64,000 nucleotides of DNA, taken from positions 5,270,001 to 5,334,000 of the forward strand of contig NZ_CP025394.1 of the NCBI RefSeq assembly GCF_002943525.1, given 5' to 3'. Each line of letters starts with the position of its first letter. Within the stretch, counting starts at the first letter, position 1. Of this stretch, positions 35,694-46,700 are shown piece after piece. Made by a program: the position numbers and the translations under genes. Source of the DNA: Kitasatospora sp. MMS16-BH015. Its GTDB lineage: Bacteria; Actinomycetota; Actinomycetes; Streptomycetales; Streptomycetaceae. Under the pieces are notes generated by a model. It did not search any database. It was given only the letters and a program-made list of their open reading frames with translations, and was not told the DNA's origin.

Positions 35694-36134
35694 TCAGTCC
35701 AGGGTGATCGGCCCGTCCGGCAGCCATCCGTCGAGATAGCCGCTCGTGAGGTCGCGCGCCATTCCCAGGTCGGCTCCGCGAAGGAGCTCCCCGAGGCGTT
35801 CCCGGTCGGCCCACAGCACGGCGGTCCCGGCCGGGAACGCTCCTCCCTTGCGGGCCGGCTGGGCGATCAGCACGTGCTCCTCCACTCGGACATCGGTGGG
35901 CGACCCGGATGCCCACCGATGCCCCGTCACCTTGCCCCAGCGAGGCGCGGGATCACCCAGCAGCCTGCCGCAGCACCGGGCGGCGGCGTCGCGGTAGGAC
36001 TCCGGCCCGCGCAGCACCTCTCGCGGCAGGACCAGCGTGCCGGCCGCGGTGACCGCAAGCGCGAGCTGGCCGTTCGCGTCGAGTGCCAGCACGCACACCG
36101 ACCTGCGGAAGCGTGGCGAAGGGATGTACGTCAC
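35694..36134 (-). CDS. Nudix-like protein with degenerate Nudix box
   Basis: A 146-residue protein. RRSVCVLALDANGQLALAVT and TLVLPREVLRGPESYRDAAA, then RCCGRLLGD, follow the Nudix order (strand, PGG-like turn, helix). However, the consensus GX5EX7REUXEEXGU is not kept: the catalytic REXXEE acids are missing (AAARCCGRLLGD). HVLIAQPARKGGAFP and LWADRERLGELL complete the fold. It is probably not a pyrophosphohydrolase and might be a binding protein. GTG 36134; the ribosome site is weak. Confidence 0.55.
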   Translation of the reverse strand: MTYIPSPRFRRSVCVLALDANGQLALAVTAAGTLVLPREVLRGPESYRDAAARCCGRLLGDPAPRWGKVTGHRWASGSPTDVRVEEHVLIAQPARKGGAFPAGTAVLWADRERLGELLRGADLGMARDLTSGYLDGWLPDGPITLD

Positions 36135-36243
36135 GGCATCAGCATCCCAGGCGGCTATCTATGTAGCCACTACTGCGGGGCGTGTCGCTTTCGAGCAGCA
36201 GGATGGTCCGGGCCACACCGCTGGCCTGGCGGCTCTCCTACGT

Positions 36244-36277
36244 TGGTTCCCGCCCGCGGAAGGGCAAGCGGGAACCA
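36244..36277. other. 10-bp stem hairpin in the gap upstream of the Nudix-like gene
   Basis: TGGTTCCCGC, 14-base loop, GCGGGAACCA. It lies in a 272-base gap (36,135-36,406) that otherwise holds no gene. Role unknown: leftover terminator or processed RNA structure. Confidence 0.5.
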
Positions 36278-36406
36278 GCATTCTGCGACTCAGATGTCCC
36301 CGGCAGTCGCGATCATCGAGAACGATGCGGGGCAGCCGCAGGTCGTGCGGTCCCGGGCAAGGCGAGACCATCGAGGCTACCGCTGTACGCCCGCATCGGC
36401 AGCGCG

Positions 36407-36446
36407 CACGAGGGGCACGCAGGCGCGTGCCTGCGTGCCCCTCGTG
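36407..36446 (-). terminator. Perfect 18-bp hairpin after the LamG gene
   Basis: CACGAGGGGCACGCAGGC (36407-36424), loop GCGT, exact complement (36429-36446). It starts 9 bases past the stop of the minus-strand LamG gene: a strong terminator. Confidence 0.88.
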
Positions 36447-36454
36447 GGCGTGAG

Positions 36455-39400
36455 TCAGCTCTTGTAGAGCGCGGTGACTTGGTTCGGGGTGAGTGCGTAG
36501 GGGTAGGTGTGGACGTCGCTGACGGCGCCGGTGGCATTGCCGTAGGGGGTGTTGCCGGCGCTGGCGGCAGCGCCGATGGACAGGCCGTACGGGGCTGTCC
36601 AGGGGCTCTTGTCGGGGGTGGCGCCGACGTAGGTGCCGTTGACGTAGAGGGTCATGGCCTGGGTGTCGGCGTTGTAGGTGGCGGTGAGGTGGGTCCAGGT
36701 GCCCTGGACGGCCGAGCCCTTCGCGCTGTTGACGGTGATCCAGCCCGTGCCGGTGGCGTTGTCGTCGGTGGGCACCTGGTACTGCCAGGCCTGCTGGGTG
36801 GCGGAGTAGCCGAGGTAGAACGCCTGGTGGTTGTTGCCGCCTTCGGCGATGAAGGTCTGGTCGCTGCCGGCGTTGCCGGTGAGCTGGACCCAGGCCGAGA
36901 CGGTGTAGCTGTGGCTGGTGTCGACGGCGGGGCTCTGGGTCCGCAGGAAGCCGGTGCCTGTGACAGCCGCTGCGCTTTGGGCGTTCTGCTTGTGGTCGGT
37001 GGTCCAGCCGACGGTGTTGTAGATGGTGGCCGGGTTGGCGCCGGAGCCGTCGGTGGCGATGCCGTTGTTGCTGCTGGCTCCGTTGAGGCGCCACTGGTTC
37101 GGGGCGATTGCGGTGCTGCCGACGGTGAGCGGCCCGGTCCAGGAGAAGGCGGTCGGATCGTTGGTGCTCTGTCTGGCAGTCCAGATCTGGATGTCGCCGG
37201 TCGGGGTGATGCCCCAGAGGGTGGGGGCGCCGTTGCCAATGAGGTCGCCGTCGGAGCCCACGAGGGGCCACTGCGAGGCGACCACGCCGGAGGCGATCTG
37301 CTTGTTGGTCGCCAGGCCGGTGAAGGTCGAGAAGGGGTCTGACGGATTGCCGGTTGCCGGGTTCGTGGTGGTGATCGGCTCGATGGTGAAGGTGTAGCCG
37401 TGCACGTCGCCGTTGTCCCGTCGGCGGGCCCAGAGGCCGGGGTGGCCCTCCTTCTTCCAGTCTCCGGGGGAGATGAGGTCCCAACCCTTCCAGCCGGTGG
37501 GGGAGATGTTGATCGCGGCGGCGAAGGCGCCGTCGGCGATGCTCGGGTAGAACCACAGGGCACCGTCGCCGTCCGGGGAGTCCTCGACGGTGAACAGGCC
37601 CGTGCGGTTGTAGTACTCGTTGCTCGCCTTGAGGCTGGTGCTCAGCGGGTCACCGACTGCGGCGATCTGCTGGACGGTGGACCAGTCGGTGGCGTTGTAA
37701 CCGGTGCAGTCGTGGGCGGGCGTCTTGTGGCAAGCAGGCTTGGGGACCGAGCCTGCGGCGTCGAACCGGCCGGTGCCGCCGAGGTCGCTCGGGTTCATGT
37801 AGAACCGCAGCTTCGGGTCACCCTTCTTGTGTGCGAACAGGCCGTCGACGTTCGTGCCCGTGCTGAGGCTGCCGCGGTGCGTGGTCTGGTAGTTGGCCCA
37901 GGAGTCGCTGGTGACCGTCTTGTCGATCATCTGCGGCGTGTGTGTGGTGTCGGCCGCGACCGAGGTGGCGGGGGAGGCGGCGCCTGAGCTGCTGCCGGGG
38001 ACGGTGAAGGCGCGCAGGTTGCCGGACTTGTCGGGGGCGACGATGTCGGGGGCGGAGTCGCCGGTGATGTCGCCGAAGACCGGGGCTGGGCCGTTGGGGT
38101 TCCACGGTGCGTAGAAGGAGTACTGCTGGATGTCGGAGACGTTGCCCGCGTTGTCCTGCACCCTGGTGTAGACGATGTTGGTGCCCCAGTGGCCCGGGGT
38201 GACCGGGATCTGGGTGGGCGCGGTGGTACCGCAGCTGGTCTGGGTGTATTGCTTGGACAGTTGCGGGTCGGGTCCCCAGGAGACGCAGATCGCGCCGGAG
38301 GCGTAGGCGCCCGGAGGGTTGGACTGGTCGCTGGTGGTGATGGGGATGGAGCCCTGCTGGCCGGCGTAGAGCTGGGGGGTGATGCCGCTGCCGGACGGGG
38401 GGAACTGCTTGGTGGGGTCGGTGATCGCACCGAAGTCGAATTTCGGCTTGGTCATGTCGACCTTGAAGAAGCAGGTCGGGGTCGAGGCGGACCACGGGGA
38501 ACCGAGGAGGTCGGTGGCCCTGGCAGCCCAGCCGTAGAGGTGTCCGTCGTGGATCGCGCTGCTCTTCACGGTGAAGGAGGCGGTTCCGCCGGAGGCGGTC
38601 TCGGCGGAGAGGCCGGAGTCGACGTCCGTCACGCCGCGCGGGTCGTTGTAGTCCCAGATGTGGGTCCAGGAGTAGAGCGTGGCCTGGACGGGGCTGGAGA
38701 CGGTGGTGGTGAGGGTGACGGCGCCGGCCTGCTCGCTGCCGGCGCCGAGCCAGGCGGCGTTGCCGAGGGTGCCGTTGCAGTCCTGGTTGCTCTGCGAGGG
38801 GCTGATGGTCTTGGGCGCCGGGTAAGTCGCCTGATTGGTCGGCACGTTGGGGACGCGGTCGTACCACACGGAGAGCGTGGGCTGGGGCGTGACGCGCTTG
38901 AAGGCGTACTGGTTGGTCTCGCTGCCGTAGAGGCCGAAGGTCAGGTTGGGGTAGGTGGGGGCGTAGTTCTGGAAGGTTCCGGTGACGTCGTAGTCGAACG
39001 GCACGTTGCCGTAGCAGCCGTCCCGGCCGGAGCCGCCGATCGCCTTGGTGCCGAGGCTGTTGCCGAGCTGACCGGGTTGGTAGCCCCAGGTGGTCTGGGC
39101 GTTGATGCCGCCGGTGAGGTAGAGGTCGACGCCGTAGGTGTTCGTGCAGTTCCAGTCGGCGGAGACGTACTCCTGGAAGGTGATCGTCGCGGAGTGGATC
39201 ACCGTGCCGTTGAGTGCGTGGGTGTCGAACTGGAAGAAGCTGCGGTAGGCGGAGGAGGGCTTGCAGCTGCCGCCGTTGATGCCGTAGTCGCCGCAGACGC
39301 CGACGCCTGGGTAGTCGGAGTCGCTGTCGCCGGTGCGGTTGTAGTTGGAGGTGCCGGGTTCACCGGACTGCACCCAGGTCCAGGCGTTGGCGCTGGTGGT

Positions 39401-40429
39401 GGGGGCGGGTTTCCAGGCCGGGTCGATGAAGTACGGGGCGGTGCCGTTTGTGAGCAGGTTCTGGTCGGGTGTCAGGTCGATGCCGTTGGAGTCGGCTCGG
39501 GCCGGCATGGTGGCGCTCAGGGCGGCCGTGCCGGGGCCGGCGGAGGTGCTGGTGGTGCTCGCCTTGGCCGGCTCGGCGGTCGGCGCGGTCGTTGTGCCCT
39601 GTGCGGTGAGCGCTCGGCGGGCGCTCGGGCCAGCTGAAGAGCTGCGGCTTGTGCTGTCCCACATCAGGGGCGTGGGGGCGAGGAAGCGGGGCTTGCCGTC
39701 CTCGGCGGTGGCGACGAGGTTGCCGGCCTGGTCGCCGGTGAGGGTGACGCCGTCGGTGATGGTGCCGAAGTGCAGGTTCTTCAGCAGCGGATCGGCCGTG
39801 GCGGCTTGGGTTTTGACGACCAGGATGGTGGTGAGGCCGCCGGCCTTGGTCGCGGTGACCTTGAGGTCGATGTCGGGAGCGACGGCTGGGTAGGTGACGC
39901 TGTCACCGCTGACCGTGGGGCTGGCCAGCGGGAACGGGGCGGTGATCGAGAGCTTCTTGCCGTCGGCGCTGGTCATCGTCGCCAGTGTGCCGTTGCCGCC
40001 CTTGGAGAGCACGAGCTGACCGGCCGAGGACTTGGGGGAGAAGGTTCCGTCCGGGTTGGCGGCGAGGGTGGCGTCCAGGGGCTGCCAGGCGCCGCTGCGC
40101 TTGGTGCGCTGCTGGTCGGGGTGGGCGGTGAGGGCGAGGTGGCCTTCGGGGGTGGCGGAGGTCTCGGTGTACTCGGTGGTCAGCGAGTCGATCGGGACGT
40201 TCTTGCCGGTGGCCTTGGCCTCGGCGACGGCTTTGTCGGTTTCGGTGGCGGGGGGCTGCTCGGCGGTCATCTTGGCGGTGGCGGCGTTGAACGCGGCCTC
40301 GGAGGCCGGGTCGGGGCCGGTGTCGGCGAGTGCGACGGGTGTACCGAAAGCGGTGACGGCGAGTGCGATAGCCAGCGCTGGAGCCAGGACACGGCGAGGC
40401 GAGCTACCACGCGAACGGTTTCTGATCAA
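36455..40429 (-). CDS. Large secreted LamG-domain protein paired with the RHS gene
   Basis: A secreted protein of about 1,324 residues. Signal peptide: basic NRSRGSSPRR, hydrophobic LAPALAIALAVTAFGTPVALA. Next a Thr/Ala-rich region, then a segment about residues 360-500 with SFFQFDTHALNGTVIHSATI (jelly-roll-like). Around 790-1000 are FG-GAP-like pieces (PVFGDITGDSAPDIVAPDKS; GDLIGNGAPTLWG). The final 210 residues form a LamG jelly roll (HSYTVSAWVQLTG, TWTHLTATYNADTQAMTLYV, ending YALTPNQVTALYKS). TTG 40429 or 40432 is proposed because GGGGGG lies just upstream and the signal peptide follows; an ATG at 40501 would add a non-signal extension. It is divergent from the RHS giant, a pairing seen often in streptomycetes. 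Role: surface or secreted adhesion/delivery, inferred. Confidence 0.82.
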   Translation of the reverse strand: MIRNRSRGSSPRRVLAPALAIALAVTAFGTPVALADTGPDPASEAAFNAATAKMTAEQPPATETDKAVAEAKATGKNVPIDSLTTEYTETSATPEGHLALTAHPDQQRTKRSGAWQPLDATLAANPDGTFSPKSSAGQLVLSKGGNGTLATMTSADGKKLSITAPFPLASPTVSGDSVTYPAVAPDIDLKVTATKAGGLTTILVVKTQAATADPLLKNLHFGTITDGVTLTGDQAGNLVATAEDGKPRFLAPTPLMWDSTSRSSSAGPSARRALTAQGTTTAPTAEPAKASTTSTSAGPGTAALSATMPARADSNGIDLTPDQNLLTNGTAPYFIDPAWKPAPTTSANAWTWVQSGEPGTSNYNRTGDSDSDYPGVGVCGDYGINGGSCKPSSAYRSFFQFDTHALNGTVIHSATITFQEYVSADWNCTNTYGVDLYLTGGINAQTTWGYQPGQLGNSLGTKAIGGSGRDGCYGNVPFDYDVTGTFQNYAPTYPNLTFGLYGSETNQYAFKRVTPQPTLSVWYDRVPNVPTNQATYPAPKTISPSQSNQDCNGTLGNAAWLGAGSEQAGAVTLTTTVSSPVQATLYSWTHIWDYNDPRGVTDVDSGLSAETASGGTASFTVKSSAIHDGHLYGWAARATDLLGSPWSASTPTCFFKVDMTKPKFDFGAITDPTKQFPPSGSGITPQLYAGQQGSIPITTSDQSNPPGAYASGAICVSWGPDPQLSKQYTQTSCGTTAPTQIPVTPGHWGTNIVYTRVQDNAGNVSDIQQYSFYAPWNPNGPAPVFGDITGDSAPDIVAPDKSGNLRAFTVPGSSSGAASPATSVAADTTHTPQMIDKTVTSDSWANYQTTHRGSLSTGTNVDGLFAHKKGDPKLRFYMNPSDLGGTGRFDAAGSVPKPACHKTPAHDCTGYNATDWSTVQQIAAVGDPLSTSLKASNEYYNRTGLFTVEDSPDGDGALWFYPSIADGAFAAAINISPTGWKGWDLISPGDWKKEGHPGLWARRRDNGDVHGYTFTIEPITTTNPATGNPSDPFSTFTGLATNKQIASGVVASQWPLVGSDGDLIGNGAPTLWGITPTGDIQIWTARQSTNDPTAFSWTGPLTVGSTAIAPNQWRLNGASSNNGIATDGSGANPATIYNTVGWTTDHKQNAQSAAAVTGTGFLRTQSPAVDTSHSYTVSAWVQLTGNAGSDQTFIAEGGNNHQAFYLGYSATQQAWQYQVPTDDNATGTGWITVNSAKGSAVQGTWTHLTATYNADTQAMTLYVNGTYVGATPDKSPWTAPYGLSIGAAASAGNTPYGNATGAVSDVHTYPYALTPNQVTALYKS

Positions 40430-40607
40430 CAAATCCCCCCAGATAGATGAAATTTTCTCATGCAACGAATAAATGGCCACCAGAACGGTCTTAGGGGCCA
40501 TGGCGCGACGCAACTTCATTAACTGACGAACTGTCCAAAATGGCATGGACGAAGGCGATTTGGCGAAGGTGTGACCTCCGTCACGCTCGCGTGTCTCCCT
40601 GTGGCCC

Positions 40608-40636
40608 TTGACCTGTCTCTGTAAGGAGCCAATAAG
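40608..40636 (+). promoter_or_regulatory. Promoter candidate for the RHS gene
   Basis: TTGACC (40608-40613), 17-base spacer, AATAAG (40631-40636), about 110 bases before the proposed TTG start. It lies in the 319-base divergent region, which is AT-richer than the flanking genes. Confidence 0.4.
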
Positions 40637-40748
40637 CTGTCCGGCTTCCGAATATTGACTCGTGGACTGGTCTCGGACTGGTTCGCATTGGGGGTTTTGG
40701 GTGTCAATTTTCCGAAATGATCGCACCTCCTCGGGAGGTGGACGATCA

Positions 40749-43700
40749 TTGAAACGAAGGCTTGCCACGGCGACCGCTGCGGCCGTCGTGGGGTCACTTC
40801 TGATGCCGGTCACGATCGCCGCAGCGACCGGCCCGGACTACTCGCGGAAGTGGTCGCCGCCGAACACGCCGCTTCCGAGGACTGTCTCGGTCAAGGGCCA
40901 CGACGTCACCCCGGCGACGCCGGCGAAGCCCGCGCACGAGGTCCCGCCGACCTGGCAGGCACCCAAGTCGCCGAGTGCGCCGAAGCACGGCCACGCCTCA
41001 GTGCGTCTCGCCGCCGCCCCGGCGGCGCACCCGCTCGCCAAGGGCCAGCAGGCCGAGGCCGGCACCGAACTCGTCGCCTCCGGACTGCCGGTGGCACTCG
41101 CCCCGCTCGCCGGGTCCGCGGCAGGCGGCCAGCAGGTCGAGGTCGACGTCGCCGACCAGAAGGCCGCGACGGCGGCCGGTGTCCCGGGCGTCCTGGTCTC
41201 GCTCACTCCCGCCGCCGGCTCGGCCGGTGGCCCGGTGCGGCTCGGAGTCGACCTCGGCCGTGACGGCACTGGCTTCGGCGCCGACTGGGCTTCCCGTGCC
41301 CAGCTGGTGACGCTCCCGGGCTGCGCCCTGACGACGCCACAGGCCAAGGGCTGCCTCAAGCAGACCCCGCTCGCCTCGCACTACGACCGCGTCAACCAGA
41401 AGCTCGTCGCCGACGTGACGATCGCCCCGAACACCGCCCTCGCGAAGTCCGCGCCAGCGGCCGGTGCGCTCGCGTCCACCGCTGCGTCTGCCGGTGCGTC
41501 CGCCGTTCCCACGACCGTGGTAGCCGCGGTGTCCGGCACCTCCAGCGGCGCGGGCACGTTCTCGGCGACGCCGCTGAACCCCTCGCAGGCATGGACGGCC
41601 GGCGGTTCCTCCGGTGCGTTCACCTACTCGTACCCGGTCCAGCTGCCCGCCTCCCTCGGTGGCGGCGCTCCGTCGGTCGCGCTCTCGTACGACTCCTCCT
41701 CGGTGGACGGCAAGACCTCCTCCACCAACTCCCAGGCATCCTGGATCGGCGACGGCTGGGACTACAGTCCGGGCTTCGTCGAACGCTCCTACAAGCCCTG
41801 CTTGAAGGACGGAGTCGCCGGCTCCGGCGACGAGTGCTGGGCCGGCGCCAACCTCAACCTGTCGCTGGCCGGCCACTCCGGCGAGCTGGTGCCGGACGAC
41901 CAGTCCTGCCAGACCAACGCGCCCGGCACCACCGAGCAGTCCAACTGCACCTGGCGGATCAAGGGCGACGACGGCACCAAGGTCCAGTTCCTGACCGGCG
42001 CCACCAACGGCACCTGGAACGGCTCGTACATCAAGGTCACCGACATCTTCGGGACGGTGTACTACCTCGGCCTCAACCACCTGCCCGACGCCTCTGGCAA
42101 CCCCACCACCAAGGGCGCGGACAGCGGCTCGGCCTGGACCGTGCCGGTCTACTCGCCGAACTCGGGCGACCCCTGCTACGACAGCAGCAAGGGCCAGGGC
42201 TCCTGGTGCCAGAGCGCCTGGCGCTGGAACCTCGACTACGTGGTCGACCCGCACGGCAACCTGACCACCTACACCTACACCCCCGAGGCCAACTACTACG
42301 CCCGGGGTGGTGGTCAGAACAACGGCACCGGTACCAACACCCAGTACACCCGAGGCGGTGTCCTCGCCAGCATCGGCTACGGCCAGCTGCTGAGCGACCA
42401 GTTGACCGCCAACGGCACGTACAACCCGGCGGCGAAGGTCACGTTCACCTCGGGCGAGCGCTGCACGGCCACCGGTACAGCCTGCGACCCGGGCAACCGG
42501 ACGCTGGCCAACGCGGCCAACTGGCCCGATGCGCCGCTGGACGAGAGTTGCGCGAGCACCGGCACCTGCACCAACTACAGCCCGAGCTACTGGAGCACGC
42601 TCTGGCTCAAGTCCATTGCCACGCAAGTCCGTTCGGCCGGTGTGTACCAGACCGTGGACTCCTACGCGCTGAGCCACTCGTTCGTCAGCGTGCAGAACGC
42701 CACCGAGAACGCCCAGGTGCCGTGGCTGGACTCCGTCCAACGGACGGCCAGCGACAGGCAGGCCTCGGCCACGCCGGTCCCGCTGGCTCCGGTCACCTTC
42801 ACCTCGATGCTGTTGCGCAACCGGGTCGACGGCACCAACCTGGTCCCCGCTCGGCCCGACTTCAACCGCCCGCGCATCCAGCTGATCACCACCGAGACCG
42901 GCGGCACCGTCGCCGTGGACTACTGGCCGCCGGACTGCTCCCGGGTCAGCGGCCCGATGCCCGGCTCTGCGGACTCCGACGTCCGCTCCTGCTTCAACGT
43001 CAAGTGGCACCCGCCGACGGCCAAGGCCGAAGACCCGCCGATCGACGACTGGTTCCTCAAGTACCCCGTCCGCACGGTGACCACCAACGGGGTCACCACG
43101 GGGTCCGTGCCGATCGCCAAGACCTACACCTACGGCCCGGCCGCCTGGCACCGGGACGACTCCCCGCTGACCCAGGACGCGGACCGCACCTGGGACCAGT
43201 TCCGCGGCTACGCCAGCGTGATCGCGGTGACCGGCAGCGGCCAGGACGGTGTCCGCTCGCAGAGCCGCACCAGCTACTACCAGGGCATGAACGGCGACAT
43301 CACCTCGACCGGCACCCGCTCCACCCAGGTGGCCGGACCGATGAGCGGGGCGGTGACGGACTCCGACTGGCTGACCGGCCAGACCCTGGAGTCGGACAGC
43401 TACACCCAAGAGAACGGCGGCATCGTCGCCTACTCCGTCGACACCTTCTCCGGTGACCACCCGACGGCCACCCACAACCGTGGCTCACTGCCCGCGCTGG
43501 TCGCCCGGTACATGGCCACCACCTCCACCGTCACCAGCAAGTCCAAGAAAACGGACGGCACCTGGCTGACCGACAGCAAGACCTCCACCACCGACGCCGC
43601 GCACGGCAACGTGGTGCTGACGGTGCTGGACAGCGCCGACGGTCTGCCGGACATCTGCACCCGCACGGCCTACGCGGCGGGCAGTGACCCACAGGTCCAG

Positions 43701-46700
43701 GCCCTGCCCTCGCAGGTGCTGGTGGCCAGCGGTGCGAACGCCTGCACCGCGCCGCTCACCCAGGCCAACGCGGTGAGCTGGACCAACACCTACTACGACA
43801 ACCTTGGTTACGGGAAGCTCGGTTCGGCGCACGACGTCACCGCCACGGTGGCCGCCGACCGCTTCGACGCCGGCGGCAACCCGCAGTTCACCACCAAGCT
43901 CGCCGGGTACGACGCCTACGGCCGTCTGACCAAGAGCACGGACCAGAACACGGTCGACCCCTCGCACACCGGTGGCGCCGTCGTCACCACCGCGTACACC
44001 CAGCCACAGCCGGGAGAGCTGCCCACCGGAATCACCGTCGTCACCCCGGCTCCGGACGGTGCGGCCGACGTGCTGACCGGACGCAAGACCAGTACCACGC
44101 TGGACAGCGCCCGGGCCCTCCCGCTGACCGTGACTGACCAGAACGGCCGGGTCACCACGGAGGCGTACGACGCCCTCGGCCGGCTGACCTCGGTCTGGGC
44201 GCCAGGCCGTGACACCAAGGCGAGCGCGAGCCACACCTTCAGCTACGCCATCCCCGGCGTCGTCAACGGCAAGCTCGTCAACCCGTCCGTCACCTCGGCC
44301 AGCCTGCGGGCCAACGGCTCGTACGCCACCAGCATCCAGATCATGGACGGCCTCGGCCAGACCGTGCAGACCCAGTCCGACCCGGCGATCTCGGCTTACT
44401 CCGGCCGCATGATCGCCGACACGGTGCTCGACTCGCAAGGCCGGACCGTCCGGGCCAACGCGGCCTGGTACAACGGTGACGCCAGGCCCAGCACCACGCT
44501 CTACCAGACCACGACCCAGCAGGTCCCGGCGCAGACCTACACCGTCTTTGACGGCCTGGGCCGCCCGGTCTCCACCCAGTTCGTGGCCTGGGGCGCCACC
44601 CTCACCACCACGACCACCGCCTACCCCGGCGCCGACCGCACCGACGTCACCCCGCCGAGCGGCGCCACGCCGACCTCGACGGTGGTCGACGCCCGGGGCC
44701 GGACCAGCCAGCTGTGGCAGTACAGGACCGCCACCGCCACCGGCAACGCCTCCGACGCGGACGTCACCTCGTACACCTACACCCCGGCAGGCCAACTGGC
44801 CACGCAGAAGGACGCGGCAGGCAATACCTGGACCCACGGCTACGACCTGGCCGGCCGTGAGCTCACCGCCACCGACCCGGACACCGGCACGTCCACCAAG
44901 ACGTACGACACCGCCGGTCGACTGGCCACGACCACGGACGCGCGCGAGCAGACCCTGGCGTACACCTACGACCTGCTCGGCCGGACGACCGGCAGCTACA
45001 CGGGCTCGGTCAGCACGGCCAACCAGCGCACCGGCTTCACCTACGACACCGTCCTCAAGGGCCAGCCGGCCACCTCCACCCGGTACGACAGCGGCAACAC
45101 CTACACCAGCGAGGTGACGGCGTACGACACGGCGTACCACCCGACCACCACCAAGGTGACCATCCCCGGCAGCGAAGTCGGCCAGAGCGGCACGCCGTTC
45201 ACCTACACCCACATCTCCGTCTTCGACCCGATCAGCGGCGCCCTGACCGCCGACGACCGCTCGGCGATCGGCGACATCCCGGAGGAGACGCTCACCTACG
45301 CCTACGACGACTACGGGCTGCTGAGGTCCTACGGCGTCTTCAACGGCGCGACGCTGGACCTGTCCAACGACTACGACGCGTACGGGCGGAACATCCGCAC
45401 CACCGTCAACCCGTGGGGCACCCAGATCGTCGTGACGAACACCTTCGACGAGTCGACCGGCCGGCCGGTCTCGCAGTTCGTCGACAAGCAGACCGCTGCC
45501 ACCGGCGCGGTCCAGCAGGTCACCTACGCCTACAACCCGGCCGGCAAGCTGACCGGCGTCCGGAACATCCCGGACAACGTCCCGGCCAACACCGACCTCC
45601 AGTGCTACGGCTACGACTACCTCGGTCGCCTGACCACCGCCTGGACGGACACCGGCACCCTGACGATGGCCTCGCGAGCGGCCGGCGTCCAGGGCGCCTG
45701 CACCAACTCCACGCCCACCAGCGGTGCCCAGGCCCCGAAGAAGACCACCGTCGGAGGCCCCGCCCCGTACTGGCAGACCTTCGGCTACGACCTGACCGGC
45801 AACCGCAAGACCCTTGTCCAGCACGACCCCTCGGGTGACACCACCAAGGACACCACCGTCACCCAGACCTTCAACACGGGCCCCAACACCCCGATCACCA
45901 CCCCCAACGCCGACAGCGGCACGGGTGGCCCGCACGCCCTCCTGTCCACCTCGACCCAGACCGGCACCGGCACCGCCGCGGTCAGCACCACCCAGTACGA
46001 CGCCTCCGGCAACACGACCCTGATCACCGACCCGGCCGAACTCACCACGCTCACCTGGGACCCGGAGAACAGAGTCGAGAGCGTCGACAAGCGGACCCAG
46101 GTCAGCCGGACGCACTACCTCTACGATGCGGCGGGCAACCAGCTGATCCGCCGCTACCACGGGAAGAACACCATCTTCCTGGGCGGCGACGAACTCGTCT
46201 ACGACCCCAACACCAGCACCAAGCCGACCGGCACCCGCTACTACCAGATGCCCGGCGGCCTGTCCCTCGTCCGCCAGGGCGGCAAGTCCACGTTCCAGAT
46301 CAGCGACCTCCACGGCACCGGCTCCCTCTCCCTGGACGCCACCGCCCTCACCGAGACCCGCCGCCTCACCGACCCGTTCGGCAACCCCCGCGGTACCCAG
46401 CCCTCCACCTGGGCCGGCGACCGCGGCTACGTCGGCGGCACCAAGGACGACATCGCCGGCTACACCAACCTCGGAGCCCGCGAGTACGACACTTCGCACG
46501 GGCGATTCATCACCCCTGACCTGGTCCTGGACGTGGCCAATCCACAGCAGTGGAACGGCTACGCCTACAGCAACAACGACCCGGTCAACGATAGTGACCC
46601 CAGTGGTCTGTGTCCTCGTGACGAGTGCGGTGGCTACGGGCAGAACCCGGGAATGGCCGTCGGCACGCATGGAACGGACACTGACGCCAAGGTTGATCAG

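Noticed and set aside
36182..39893. Long plus-strand frames opposite the LamG gene
   Set aside because: They are antisense shadows of a well-supported gene with signal peptide and domains; products are Gly/Val/Ala-rich without motifs.
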